A DNA stretch of 64,000 bases from positions 7,220,123-7,284,122 of the forward strand of contig NC_037262.1 in the NCBI RefSeq assembly GCF_000002425.4, given 5' to 3'. Below, piece after piece: positions 33,653 through 47,065 of the stretch. Every line of letters begins with the position of its first letter. Position 1 is the stretch's first letter. The DNA comes from Physcomitrium patens. Its lineage: Eukaryota; Streptophyta; Bryopsida; Funariales; Funariaceae. A program made the translations under genes and the position numbers. Below the pieces are notes generated by a model. That model was not told where the DNA came from, did no database searches, and was given only the letters and a program-made list of their open reading frames with translations.

Positions 33653-34226
33653 CCAGTGGCGTGTCATAGCTTATGAATTTCAAGAAGTTTGTATTATTTA
33701 AAACCGCTTTTTTCTTTCCAAGCATGTTCAGTTTCAATTCTAATTCATATCACCTTCGGCATATTTTTGCGTATGTTCTGCCAGAGTGATGCTTTTGGTG
33801 GTGTGTGTAATAACCGTTGAATTTGATTTCTGAATTAATTGCAAGTCAGTACTAGTCCATTTACTCTTAGTTTTGGAAGTAATCTTTTAATATAAAGCAT
33901 TACCCATGGATTACAACGTCTTATGTTTTGAAGATGCCAGACTGCGTATCTATGCCTATTTCTAGAAATTCCTATTTCAGAATCAGAACAGTTCCCATGT
34001 TGACATTACGATATATTTTGTCGTGCAGGTCCCGAACGGAATAGTTCATTGAAGACAATAACCTGATGAGTTTTAAAAGAGGTTGGAGATCAACAAAATC
34101 TGCAGTGGCGAGTTTGAAATTCAGTGATCATTTGGAGTCTTGAGACGCGCTTGTTGGAGACACTGATAGTTCTTCGTTTCAATTTTAATACCAGATTCTA
34201 TTCGGGCGGTGAATACAAGTTCTAAG
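31851..34226 (+). other. Probable promoter and leader of the membrane-protein gene at 34227
   Basis: GC-rich around 31860-32300, then AT-richer with a (TA)n tract near 33616-33646. A splice acceptor TCGTGCAG|GTCCC at 34022-34029 precedes the coding exon by about 200 nt, so the leader is probably spliced. The first leader exon is not resolved. Confidence 0.4.
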
Positions 34227-35048
34227 ATGGGGAACGATAATCTTTCATCCCCAGGGTACCGAAGAGGCTCTTCATCCCCCTTTAAAAGAAGCTTATCATC
34301 TCCTGACAGTTCATGGCGTTCTCTTGCGAACCGTCACAAGTTCTTACTTTACATGCTCGGGCTTTTGGTAGTGCTTTGTACCATTTACCTCTACTTCGCA
34401 ATTACTTTGGGGTCAAGTGACTCATGCTCTGGTCTGGGAGGAGCTCAACGTGTGAGTTGTCAAATGCGAGTTGATGCCATGAAAACCGATTCGTTGAAAG
34501 CACATCACCGTCGGCTTCTAAGTGTGGAGGACTCTGGTATGTCAATCATTAATTGTCACTTTTTAAAAACCGAAGCGTATATTTTGAATGCGTGCCTTTC
34601 ACTTAATTGTTATCTCCAAAATTTGTATTAGCATGTAGTGGACAGTTTTAACTAGTATAGTTTCCAATGACAGGTAATAATTAGAACCTACCTTCTCTTG
34701 CCCTCAGTATGTTCTGAGTTGAGCTTGAGGCTTATGGTTGCAGGCATCTGAGTCAATTGCTACCATGTGAACTTATGGATGTTAATATTTTGTACAGATT
34801 CAATCGAGATCACTGTTGCGAAAGGAAGTGGTAAAGGAAAAATGAAGGAGTTTATGAGCTTTGTGTCTTCTGTTGCGGGCCGGAAGGATTTGAAAGAAAA
34901 GTCAGATCAAATGGCGGAGAATGTCGTGACTCTGAATGGGCAGGAGTGGAAAGGTGATATTGCATCATTTAAAACCATGGTGGATTCTGAACTGAAGAGA
35001 AAGAAGCCAAGGCGTCCGAAAGCCTCCCATTTGAGAGGTAACTTTTAA
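34227..35048 (+). CDS. Small single-pass membrane protein of unknown function (two exons)
   Basis: Exons 34227-34536 and 34798-35048 join in frame (donor G|GTATGT, acceptor TGTACAG|AT) to give 186 residues. The N-terminus (about 36 residues) is rich in Ser, Pro and Arg with SPFKRSLSSPDSSWRS, a likely phosphorylated cytosolic tail. One hydrophobic segment, FLLYMLGLLVVLCTIYLYFAITLG, follows, then a mostly hydrophilic C-terminal part ending in a basic stretch (KRKKPRRPK). This predicts a signal-anchor protein. The intron phase and coding quality on both sides support the model. The family is not recognised; plants have many uncharacterised proteins of this design. Confidence 0.75.
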
Positions 35049-36469
35049 CGGCGAAGATGTCGGATCACTTGAGACCAGCTGCTTTAGTTGTGTTCGGCTC
35101 CGACTTTATGGGATTGTCTCAATGACAAGGGATGTATGAATTTTTTGCACCAACTTCGGATAGATAGGTTACTGCTCTTGAGCAGTACATGGGGGATGAT
35201 GATCGTGCACAAACTGTACCATCTGTATCTGCAGATGTACTGTTGAGGGTCACTTCGAGGGACTGAGTGATTGCTACCATTGACAATAGTTTAGATCACT
35301 TCATGTGGTTTGCTTTCGAAAGAGTGGTCTGTCGACGCTCAGTCTCTCATGCTCAGTCTCTCAGTATGAGCTCGTTATTTGAACGTTAGCCTTGACTGCT
35401 GATATATATGCACTTGACCTGTGTAATTACCGAAATGTACACTGGAGAGGTTTTTGAAAACTTTCGAAGTTCAAGCTTAAAGTGGAGGGCATCTTGTGAA
35501 AATAGATGCCTCTTGTATTGAACCTTTTTTTCACTATATCATTCTTTTAAATTTTTATAAAGAATTGGATTTCACACAATATCAAAATATATATTATTTA
35601 ATAGAGAGCATTTTTGACATTGTGAAGAAAAAACATCTTTTCCCGCAATATACGTTACAACACATTGATGCCTAGAGGCACCTTTTTGTCATTAATGTTT
35701 ATGAATTAATAAACAATATACGCAACTGTATTTTTGGAGAGAAAAAGTAAAATTAAAATATGTTGCTGTAATAGTCAGTAATGTAATTGTTCGTTAATAC
35801 GCAGACACTTGCAAATAAAAAAGAAAAATGCATAAAAATTTAGATTTTAAATTATTTAGGACCGAACTTGTGGTATTAAGAAGCAATTCTATAACTTGAT
35901 TTTCACATAACTTTCGGTTCCAACACACTTTTCAGAAATCAACTAACCAAGTTCATTCTCACAAACAAGATTCTATGATGAATATTTTATTATCAAAAAT
36001 TCTTAAACTTTCAGTTTTGTGAGACTAAGACATTCTAAAATGCATTTTTTTGAAACATTCTCCAATTTAATGCATGGACGAGATGAAAACATTAAATGAC
36101 TCTTTAATCAATTAATTATTGTTTTTAGAAAATTCATTAATATCACTATATATTTTTTAATGTAATAAAAAAGTTTTATTTTCAATTCATTTTACACATT
36201 GATAAATTTAGTATTTTTGTTTTACCACATTGGTATTTTATTATATACGATATCTCAGAGCGATATGGCTGACGCCATGGTCCCCCAAGGACGACGTCAT
36301 GGTCCCATCCCCAAGTCCACGTGGACTGCATCCATCTAAAACATTCATCCAATATATCAATCGTTACATATCATCCACTCATCCATCCATCCCACATCTA
36401 TCCATCCGTCCATCCATTCAGGTTTCGGGAGGGGACGCCACACGAGCATGTCGACCTCGGAGGGGGGCG
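35049..36469. other. Intergenic, AT-rich, with the presumed promoter of the DUF1295 gene at its end
   Basis: 35049-35550 is probably the 3' UTR and flank of the preceding gene. The remainder is AT-rich with no reading frame of note, and GC content rises from about 36270 towards the next start. Confidence 0.4.
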
Positions 36470-36571
36470 ATGGAAGAGAGCCCTTGGATTTGGATTGTAT
36501 TTGTATTGTGGCCACTGTTCGGAGTCGGTGCCCTTGTGCTGCCGCGGAGTAGAGAGCCTTGGCCCTGCACC

Positions 36572-39500
36572 ATGGCTGCGGAAATCGATACCAGTTACCT
36601 CAGCCTCACTGCTCTCATCACGGTGTCTTTTCCAGCTCCACACCTTGTTTGTTTCTTCTTCGTCGCCGGGATGAGCTTTGAAGTGCTGTTTTGCATTGCT
36701 CTGCGTTGGGGTTTTACTGTTACTTAGACAAGCATTTGGACTTGGATCAAACGATTGTTTCATATCACGGGAGCTGAAGGTCGTTCGAGGATGACGATAG
36801 GGTCGTTTTTGCATTCTTGCCGCTGCCGTGTGTGTCTAGTAAATGTCGTTGGTAGTAGCGTAATGACGAGCTCTGAGACTACTGAGATTGGTTTGAATGA
36901 CAGGTTTTAATTTCGCTTCTATTATAGGGTCTAGGGTAGCTACCGAGTAGAATCTATTGGTCAGAGTGATGAAGCGTATTCGTATGCGGGGTCGAGTTTC
37001 ATCGTGATGAATTCTCGTTGAGGTGTTTATGCTACGTTGGATAGGCCCTCTCTCATGCCTTTTTTGTAGCCTTGAGTCGTATCTCGCCATTCGCAACTCT
37101 AGACTTCGAGGTGTTCTATGTGCATGCTGCGCTCCATGCTATGACGTGATTATTGCAGCATTTGCAATCCCTGGCCCTGCTGCAATGAGACGTGCTTATT
37201 TGTCTGAACAGATACACTAGCGTTCGTCTGAACCTTGAGCAGGATGCCAGCCTTATTTGGCAGTTTGTGTTTCGTTATGTTCACGGTTCGTGCGGTTGCC
37301 AATAAAGGTCACGTGGTCATACTTGATCAACTTGGCAACCACATTTACATACGCATGAGAAAATCACTCTGGTAAATTAGTTTGGATTTCATTGTTGATT
37401 ACAGGAGCGTTCGGTTGACTGATGGTTACCTTCATCGAATCGTTTCTAGAAAGGGGAAAAGAAAGAAGAGACTGAGTTGTGTACTTCCGTTTGCCCTAGT
37501 TCGAATGTTTGCGCATAAAACTTGACGCAACCACATGCTTCTGCTACGCTTAGAAGTGGAATATTTGAAAAGCTATACTGCTCCTTTCACACGAATCACT
37601 TTTTCTTGTGGACAAGATGTCCTCGTAAACTAATTCCTCACTGAATTGATGCAAGTCGAAGGTCCTCACTTTCTTTCAGCCAATTGTTTTTGCAGGCTGT
37701 GTTCCAATTTACATTTTTTGTTCTTGCAGCAACATTGAAGATTGACAAAGTTACAGATTTTGCAGGTAATGCTATCCATAATTCTCTGAACTGAAGTTTC
37801 TTCTGCCTCTTGAAATAAATGAATGCAGTCTTCGAACTTCCTTGGAGTCGATCGAATTCATCCTAAATTTTAGTAATGTCGTTTGTTTCTTGGCATAAAC
37901 ATTGAGAGAGTAGAAATCCATAAATGGTGCTTGCAATGTTAATTATTGCACACAGCATTCTGTTCTGACTCGGACGTACTTTAGTGCATAAAAGATGCTC
38001 GATATTCTAACTTTCGAATTTCTCTTTACGGACCAGGTGTGTTCAATTTCGTCGTACTTGCTGTTACGACCTTCTATCTTAATGGCACACTATACCTCCG
38101 CCAGGTCAGTCAGGGCGAATTCCGCAGTAATCCATTCTCTTTTAATTGTGTCGAAATGCCACCCTGAGTTTCTTCTATTCAGAAATCATGCTATATATGA
38201 ACTCTGCAAAGAGAATAGAGCTCGAGTGAAGGTGCTTGACATGTTACGGGTATCTCGGATGCGGGGTTACAGATAGTGTTGACATGCTTAGTTGTGACGT
38301 GGGGCCTCCGGTTGTCAATCTTTCTTCTCTTGAGGTACGAAATCCCACTCGCTCCAAAGTGAATTGGGCTTCAACTACACACGATTGCGTTTTATTTGTT
38401 TATATATTTTTCTTCGTTATTTTATATGTCGTATAGACTGATGCCCGCTAACAATGAGTTCGGATCGAGGACTATACAGAGTGCAATGTCAGTTCTTCCA
38501 GTTACAGGTCGTTCAAGTTTTAAGGTGCCTTTCCGTCGAGGGTTGTACGTCATTGTACTAATGCAAGTGCATGTGCTCCATTTTTGGGACATTTTCAGTT
38601 TCATAATTGTGTGATTGCGAATCTTCATAAATATTGATTTAAATAGTTGTATGCTTTATTGATCAATGACGGCTCATGTTGGTGTATGGAAATCGTTTAA
38701 AGCTTAAGCGTTTTTATCACTCGTTGTGGATTTGGAGGCAGGATTCTAGAATGGGGTGAAGACAAGCGCATGGATGACAGGCGAGGCCATGTTGCTAGAT
38801 TTGCTGTATTTTGGACTGTACAGGTATGAATCCTCAATTGAGCCATTTTTATCTGATAACTACGATGCTTCTCATAAGAGCTTTCTGTATTTGATTATCT
38901 TGTAGAGAGGTTCAGCAATATTTAATCATATCAACTCGGATACCTTCATCCTGTGACATGCATATGTCCTGGCTAATACTTCTGAGGTGTCTGATGACAG
39001 GGCATATGGGTGTGGACTGTATCCCTCCCAGTTACCGTTGTGAACGGAATCGTAACCCGAAATCCAGAAATTCAAATGACCGATATGTTGGGCTGGACTA
39101 TGTGGGGCATTGGCTTTATCATTGAAGCAATCGGCGACCAGCAGAAGCTTCGTTTCAAAAGAAATCCAGCGTCTGCGCATAGGTGGTGTGACGTTGGTGT
39201 GTGGAAGTGGACTCGGCACCCGAACTACTTCGGAGAGGTATTTAGATGCCTTACTGGTTGAGTGTGCAGGTATTGTGGTATGGATCGAGGCTCCATTTGC
39301 ATAGGATGTAGACGATAAGACGTTTTGTAGTCGAGTCTCAACATTAAAAGTAATCAACTCGGTTCATTTGCCTTAGATTGGAGCATCGTTTTCCCTCTCA
39401 CTCAAGTTTTTGAGATTAACACTTTCCTATCGCGGGACAGATTCTTTTATGGAATGGAATCTTCGTGTCTACTACGTCAGTGCTGGAAGGTGGTCAATGG

Positions 39501-40233
39501 GGGGCTATAGCCAGTCCAATCTTCATCACCCTCCTTCTCCTCTTTGTCAGCGGCATTCCACTTCTCGAGGTTGTCACTTTTTCACTTATTTCTCTGATTT
39601 TCATTTCTTTGTTGCAATATCATTTCCCTTTCTACTTCAAGTCGCACCTACAATATGGTTTTTCTGCCGTTAAAGACAATCCTAATCTACTTACAAGCGC
39701 AGAAGTCAAAACTCCCACCATTTCCTTCTGATGTCTATATCTTGGTATTTGCAAGAAGCTAGTCAGCTAACTTTCTATTGTGGATTGGAGCAGGTATCAG
39801 CCGATGAGAAGCATGGAGGAAATCCTGAGTACCGTGCGTATAAAAATAGAACGAGGTACTGTTTATGGGGTTCTTTGTATTGGTTATTTAGAATTTGTAT
39901 CAGGATGTCACTAAAATCAGAACAGGTATCTTGATTATAAGCTGTAAATCGAAGGGAAATTGTGGAGAAGTTTTGGGTTACGGATTGGAATTATCTGTCA
40001 TTTTACAGTATCAACCTATCTACATTTTATTATTATTAGTCTGAAGTATTCTGTAACTTCTTTACACACCAACCCCGTCGCGCATGCATTTATAATGAAC
40101 TGTATGGTGTGACAGCCCTCTCATTCCACTTCCACCTGCTCTCTACGGGAGTCTTCCGAAGTTCTTGAAGGCTATGTTTCTCTTTGAGTTCCCGCTGTAC
40201 AATAATATCAAGCTGGCTGCAGGTAATGAGTGA
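36572..40233 (+). CDS. DUF1295 / steroid 5-alpha-reductase-like membrane protein (nine exons)
   Basis: Exons 36572-36622, 37696-37765, 38037-38104, 38273-38334, 38742-38823, 39001-39237, 39441-39569, 39794-39855 and 40116-40233 use GT-AG introns and join in frame to 292 residues. The product matches plant DUF1295 proteins along its length: SLTALIT, KVTDFAG, VVTWGLRLSIFLL, WGEDKRMDDRRG, FWTVQGIWVWTVSLPV, and the family hallmark DVGVWKWTRHPNYFGE in the C-terminal half, the likely NAD(P)H-binding region shared with steroid reductases and isoprenylcysteine methyltransferases. Several membrane spans; probably ER or plastid membrane; substrate unknown. An in-frame upstream ATG at 36470 would add 34 mostly hydrophobic residues, so the true start is open. 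Confidence 0.88.
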
Positions 40234-41397
40234 CTACCACCCGAGAACTAATTTTTAGATTAATTTTCTCACTTTTGTGTCCAGTGATTTGTTAAAGATT
40301 ACCGATACTTTCTTTCAAGAGGTCAGCTGGGTTTTGTGGCATGTGGTGACATATTGCTATGCGCTACTCTCTTGACTGCCATAAGTGCTCTGCTAGCTTC
40401 ATTTTCTGTAGAGGCCATTGGAGGATATCATTACATGGCTGGAAATTACCTTTGGTGTGATTACATGTTTCATGTATTCGTTGCCGTCATCTAAACTAAG
40501 ATGTGAATTTTGACAGATTAGGAGATCAGCTCACACATGGGCATCGCCTGGGGAGCTCTACATTATGGACATGGGTTTCGTGAACTCGCTGAACACAGTG
40601 TACATCTCAAGACAAGAGTAGTTAACGATAGCAGGTATGGTTGTATTAGTCTTGATATCAGAGAAGCAAAGAAATCACCTCTACTTGGAGTATCATTGTT
40701 TATCTGGTTTACCATGACTTTTGCACTGGTTGGTATTCAGCTCAATGTTTCGCCTATGGAGTATTTAGATACTCGTGTTTCACTTTCCTCATTTGCTCTG
40801 AATGTTGCCAGCTAACAGAAGGTTCTTCTTTTTCTTATGCCTTTTTAAAGTTTTCTTTACTGCCAAGTGTGTTCAACCTTCGTCTATATTCTCCTACTTT
40901 CTTTGATGATTATAATGTTGGCGAATCTCCATATGCACCAAGGATCATATCCTGTCAGACACCTGTCAAGTCTGCAGCATGTTCAGGCTTTGCAAATGCA
41001 TAAATTTCTAATTTTAAGAAAATCCAATTCAACTCCTGGTTTTTATGCGCTTTTGGAGTTTGGCTATCCCTTCGCAGACGTGTATTTATTTACTTAGATG
41101 TTCTCAAATCGCACCTGATAAGTTGGATTACGTTGGATCCTTCAAAGTCGCATCCTTGACTGTCAAACTAAGTTGTTATCAAATGTCAATGAATTCAACT
41201 TAGTTTCCATTTTTTATAGCTCAAAAGAAGAATTTCTCCTTTTTCTGTTAGGATTTTTTAATAAAGAAATAATTTCCATCCATTCCACAAATACATATCG
41301 CCTAACAAATCTTTGAATTTTATTTGAATTGAGTAATACTATTGCGGCATTTTATTTCCATTTTTATCAAACTTTGTTCCACTACTTCACTAGCACG

Positions 41398-41436
<39 letters not shown>

Positions 41437-42764
41437 TTTATATTCAAATGCTGACAGTTTCATCCTGGCAATTGAGAGTCTTAAACACTCTCAGCTTACT
41501 CCGTTCATGGCTAATTTGAAGTCCATGTTGGACAGCTTTGTAGTGCCCAGTAAAAGAAGGCTAGTACAAGAGTGGAGAAACGGAGCTGCCAAATTTGAAT
41601 GAAAAATAGCCCAAAAGACTTGAAAACGTGCCTCGACCTTCGGCAACTTTCCATGGTTTGCTCGTTCACCGCATTGACTTGGTGTTCATTTTAGCAGAAG
41701 CTGGAAAACCTTCGCTTCTGCTTCCAGAAGAAATAGAGGCGGTCAGATATGTTTGTAAGAGACACGTATTTACACTGGGTCACCAATTCCCACCCGGCTG
41801 ATTTTATGTTGGAGCGTCGAAGTCCAGTGAAGACAAATGCAGAAGTCCTGTTTTGACCATACAAAACAAATTTAGCCTGCTTTCGTTGTTATTTGAGGAA
41901 TACCTGGCCTTCTAACTAGCTTCTCATGTATGGATCAAGCGCTGACGAGGCATTGGAAAACAGGTGAAGTAGGGAGTGGACCGGTTGACTAATCATTGAC
42001 GACTTTTCTGTACAATTATTCAAGCATAATAGAAGTTCATCAATCAGCCGATTCTAACATCCTTACCGCCGTTCTAGGTTTTGCAACTGTAACCATTCTG
42101 TGTTCTTAATTTTGTGGGTCTCTTTTGACCAGGAGACGCGACGAAATCCCAACGAGGGTTTGGTCAATTCCTGCAAGAATGCGAAGAAGGTTGAAGTTGA
42201 TGAAGTCAAAGTAGGATCTCTACTTTATGGAATATGAGGACTAGTGGTTTGATTGTTGACTTGACCTGAGACTAAAGGGCAGAACACCGGATGATCGTTG
42301 GGTTGTTGCCTAATTTCAAATGAAGGGGACCATTGAACAAAATCGCTTCCCCTGTAACGAAACAGGCGCTGCTAACTGAGTCTGATTCTGTATACCGCTT
42401 TGCTCGCTTTTTATAATGCTGAGTCAATAGAAGGCATCGATACCCAACTTGAGAAGTTCATCCATCGAGCCTTGTCCCCAAAACCAAGCCCACATCTAGC
42501 AAAAGTCTGCACAAAGTTCTGGGATGTCTTCGGAATAGGACCAGAGATCTAGGTTCTGGGTCGACACTCTCAAGGACGACTCTGTTCGTAGCAGAAATGC
42601 CTCAGAGCACACGCCTGTTCTGTCGCATTTGACGCACTGCACGAGCTGTTGCATCGTTTAAGCGCTTTTAGTGCGGCTATCTGCGGAGGTTTGTCCTGCA
42701 GGCGATTACCCAGGTTACCCAGCACCGAGAACCAGAGTTTGAGTTGACGAAAGAGGTGGTAGCT
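40234..42764. other. Between the DUF1295 and cytochrome b5 genes, no further gene seen
   Basis: Probably contains the DUF1295 3' UTR and the cytochrome b5 promoter. A (TA)n tract is at about 41400-41430. Short frames such as 41342-41602 have no recognisable relatives; extra terminal exons of the DUF1295 gene cannot be excluded. Confidence 0.35.
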
Positions 42765-44733
42765 ATGGCGGAGAAAAAGGTTTTCACTTTGGAGGAGGTG
42801 TCGGGGCACAACCACGCCAGAGATTGCTGGCTCGTCATCGGCGGGAAGGTGAGCTGTGGGTCTTGTGCTGGAGCTTTGTATCTGGGCTCGGTTTGTGGCG
42901 TTCTGAAGAATGGCTTTGTGTAGATCCGGGTAGGGAGATGTTGTGGTGTTCCTGGGGATTGCTTAATGGTTTGCGATTCGTTGTATCACTGTGAAACTGT
43001 GGTGGAGCAATGTGAAACTTATGATTGTGCTGTTCGATGGAATGAGCGTTGCGGGTCATGGGATATTATCTCGTGTACTTAGGGCTTGATTGTACATTTG
43101 GTATATGTCGATTGTATTTTTTGGCTTTTATGTTGTGGATTTACCAGCTGCTGCGCCGGAAGGTGTTACGAGTTTTGTGTGAGAACTAGTCATTGATGCC
43201 TGTGTTTTTTTTAGTATTTTGATTAGGTGTGATCCCTGCCTCTGTGTTTCTTGTCATGCTTTTTTCTTCCATGGGAAAATCCGATTTGGACGCTGCTGTT
43301 CCGAGGTTGCGCTGTATGCGGCTTAGTTACTCAACAGTACCAGAAGTAATGTATGAGCGGATTTATTTATTTATTTATTTTCTTCTTCTTTCTTTTCTTT
43401 TCTTTTCAACTTTTTATTTTATAGGTGAAGTTAATTCACTGAATAGAGTCAGCATAGATTGATCGTAAGCGGCAGTTTCGTTAAACGTTCTGGCCTGTCC
43501 AGCGAGTTTAGGTCTTTCTTGAAATGTTCGAATATAAAGCATTAACTAGCTTCCTTCTAAATTCACTGTCTTGCAATCCGGACAGCCGAAGATGACATCC
43601 AGAACCTGCTGTGATGGTTCTATTGTCGTTTTTGTCGACGTATATGGCTCGAGAGTACAGTTTCTTGACAGGGAAAAAGGATTGTCGCCGTGTTTGATTG
43701 AACCTCCCCTTTATGGGGATATTCTATTGCTTCATAATGAGTGCGATTAGTTTATTGGGCATATTTTTTTGGGTGAGCATTGCTCTTTATTGCTGGATTT
43801 CAGTGTTGTTTCTCCTAGTGATGCATTAGATGGTTCAATCCATCGAACTTGTTTTTCACCTGTTCCCTGATCGTGAGTGCATGGTGCAATGTTGAACCTC
43901 TATGAAAGAGTCAAGTTCTAATTGCCATTCATCTTTGTCTTACAGTCTCTGTCTGATGCATGAAGAATAGCAGCTAGTTTTACTACTATGTTCTCGATTG
44001 TATATAGAGGTCAATTATTGGCATGTTGTGACTGTAGTAATAGCCAGAGCGTATTTTTTTCAAAGATATTGCGTTGCTCCATGGTCCTAGGTTTATGATG
44101 TTACCAAGTTCCTTGAAGACCACCCAGGAGGTGACGAAGTTCTCCTCTCAGCTACTGGTATGTGCTCATAATCTTTAATACCATCTTTGTTGTTTTTGGC
44201 TTTCAGTGCTTAAAATGAATGCACTCTTCTGTTGAATATTTTGTATGGGATTTATATGAAATTCATGAAATGTATTTGTTTTACGTTCAATGTATTTTTT
44301 TTTTGTCTTTTTTTAAAAAACTAGGTGGGCGGGGAAAGGTAAGGTAGGTGCAGGTTGTATGGGAAGGGTATACTGCACGATGGTACTGAATTATGGTAGG
44401 AAACAAGGATGCATGCAATTACAGCAGTGAGACAGTTGTTCTAATGCTCTTACTTTATGGATTTCAGGGAAGGATGCCACCGACGACTTTGAGGATGTTG
44501 GTCACAGCACCAGTGCAAGAGTACTGATGGATGAATACTACGTTGGGGAAATCGACCCTTCCTCCTTTCCTGACAAGCCTACATTCACGCCTGCCAAGCA
44601 AGCTACGTATAACCACGACAAGAGCTTCGAATTTCTTATCAAGATATTGCAGTTCGTTGTACCTCTTGCCATTTTTGCGCTGGCAATTGCTGTGCGGTTT
44701 CTCACAAAGAACGAAGACGTCAAGAGCATGTAA
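42765..44733 (+). CDS. CB5: Cytochrome b5, tail-anchored (three exons)
   Basis: Exons 42765-42848, 44091-44157 and 44468-44733 join in frame to 138 residues. Residues about 6-78 form the heme-binding domain: [10 protein letters not shown], then [24 protein letters not shown] with the first heme-ligand His in HPGG, and DVGHS with the second. Near the C-terminus is a hydrophobic span ([20 protein letters not shown]) followed by a short polar tail, the classic tail anchor for the ER or outer mitochondrial membrane. It carries electrons from NADH-cytochrome b5 reductase or P450 reductase to fatty-acid desaturases, hydroxylases and P450s. The size is typical of plant CB5. The first intron, 1.2 kb, is long. 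Confidence 0.95.
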
Positions 44734-46049
44734 AAGGTATTTGTCCCCATTCTTAGTTTGTCATCATAGTATTGCTTGCTGTGGAGATATCTAGTATTAT
44801 GTGCGTTGGAGATTTAACAATACCAGAAGTCTCTTTGTATAACAGCAGGGTGGATAGATATATACTGGATAGAGATAGAGTGCTTTACCACTAATCATGT
44901 AGGGTTGTAGCAATCAAAACTTGCATGGAGGGGCATCGATTTGACTCGCAAATGAAGGACATGTCTCTTCATCTGCATCACAATAATGTTTTTTCAAGGT
45001 TTTTGGTTGACTTGCTCTAGTACATTCACGAACACTATTTTCCAGATAGATGTGCCGAAGCATGTGCTTTTCACTATACTTATTCTTTGCACTTTAACTT
45101 TCAATTTATTGATTTATTTCCTTTTTTTTGACATGCATGGATCTGTTGGAACATCGAAAAAACAATTAGTAACAAACCATCTTCTCTTAGGATATACTTG
45201 TTTTAAATCACATTTGAATATGTCTTTTCTTTTAATATTTGTTCCTATTAATGAAATAATATAATAAAAATTTAATTGATGTAGTAATTATTTATTGCAA
45301 TAAATTGAAATAAGTCTCATTTAGAAAAAAATTTGAGATGTTTTTTTTAAGGATTATGTAGATGAGATATAATTTGTAAATATTTAATATTAGTAATGAC
45401 AAGTAGGTATTCTATCTTATTACAATATATAAGAGTTATTGATAATTAATAAAAATTACTAATAAAGTACATATTTGATTAACTTCATTTGACTTACATT
45501 TCTTGTCATCCAAATATTGTTTTGAAGTAGATTTTGTAATTAAGTTCTCTCATGTGGTTTAAAATAAATGTGTTCTATGCTTTAGTAATTGTGTCTTGTG
45601 GTCCTATCTTTATTAAGGACATATAAAAAATCAAATAAAGAATCAACATAAGAGTATAAAAAAAAACATAACAAAATTAGCAAATTTGTTATGTTTTTAA
45701 TTAAATTCAGTGAAACCTTATCTAACATAAATCCTTATACATGAAGAGCATCTTTATGGTTGTTGAAGAAGCTTTATTGACTTATTGAATGAAAGAAAAT
45801 CATAGAAAATTTGTGATGGAATTGCAAAGGTTAGAATGGCTTATCTTGTCATGTACAAACTATTAGTTTGTTTTGTAGATAGAAGATTCTTTAAAAAAAA
45901 AGAAAATTTAGATAACTGGTCCTTTTGACAATATACAAGGCAACATTGTAAGGAAAAAAGTATTTTTGGCTCAAATAGTGGTTAAAAGAATATGTTGGTG
46001 CCATTAAGTTAGTTGCCAAGTATTTGTTAGTAGAAGATTAGGCACCTTT
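44734..46049. other. AT-rich 3' flank of the cytochrome b5 gene up to element E, no gene seen
   Basis: The 3' UTR probably ends before about 45100. The remainder is AT-rich with only compositional frames and ends at the LTR of element E. Confidence 0.4.
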
Positions 46050-46640
46050 TGTCAAGGACAAGAACTTGATAAAAACAAATAAACAAGTGAGACTTTTCTC
46101 AAAGAAAGATGAAAAAATAGAAATAACTAAATATGTACATTAAGAAAGAAATTGGAATGGCTATTGCCAAAAGATAAGAAAACTAAAGATCCTTGAAACT
46201 AGACTAGAAGCAAGAAAGGAATTGACAAGAGTGAAGAAGGCTTCACTCTTGCCTCTATATATACTATCTACATAGGAACTATGTGGCGACATTCTATAGG
46301 ACCTCCAAAAACGTATTGATTTTGTACAACACGTATCTTAACTTGCAAGGCAAGTTTTTTTTATGGGCGCGACATAGTTAGCTTGTTCCACAAGCTACCA
46401 ACATGTGTGGCACATGGTTAACTTGTTGACCAAGTTTCTAACCTACCAATCAAATATAAACACATGTAAAGTCAAAGCAGCGTCTATAAAGCTTTTAGGA
46501 AGCTTCTCTAGACGATATTATGAAATTAATCAAGGTTTACATACTTCTACCTATTCATATCACCTAAATAACAATTACAGTAAATATATGTCCGTGATAT
46601 TATCTCCCTTTCTACGGACAAGTTCCACAAGGAGTGATGA

Positions 46641-47065
46641 TTACATGTCGAGGAAGTCTAAGATGTAGCGAATTATATTTGTCACATATTCTGATCTTTT
46701 TTCTCTTCAAAGATGATTGATAGGGCCTCTCAAACATCGATAGTATCCCATACCAGGGCGGAAAGACCACCCAATTATTTAATCATTGTTGAGGCCTTCA
46801 TAACTTCCTTCAAATAAAACATTTGGAACACTATCACGAGTTGTTCTTTCTTCTAATAAAATCTCCAAATATCGGGAGTCCCTTCCAAGGTCGTGATACC
46901 AAACGTGTTGTATCTTGCCATCTATTTGAGGAATAACATGTCATTCTTGAGGATCTTCATTTCGATTGCATCTTCATGAAGGTTGTGACAATCATAATGT
47001 CTTATTCGGCACGTCAGCAAACCAAAGCTCTTGAGTCAAATCCGCTAATTGTTGGATCTCCATCT
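46641..47065 (-). pseudogene. aORF remnant of element E
   Basis: Aligns at DNA level along the whole D accessory ORF (56705-57127), including the segments for the GHYRWL...GP core and the start region, but with stop codons and small changes. It shows that the ORF was already part of the family when this old copy inserted. Confidence 0.7.

Noticed and set aside
41342..41602. Possible extra exon (KRRLVQEWRNGAAKFE) after the DUF1295 gene
   Set aside because: The nine-exon model already ends like family members, and no in-frame acceptor/donor pair links this segment convincingly.
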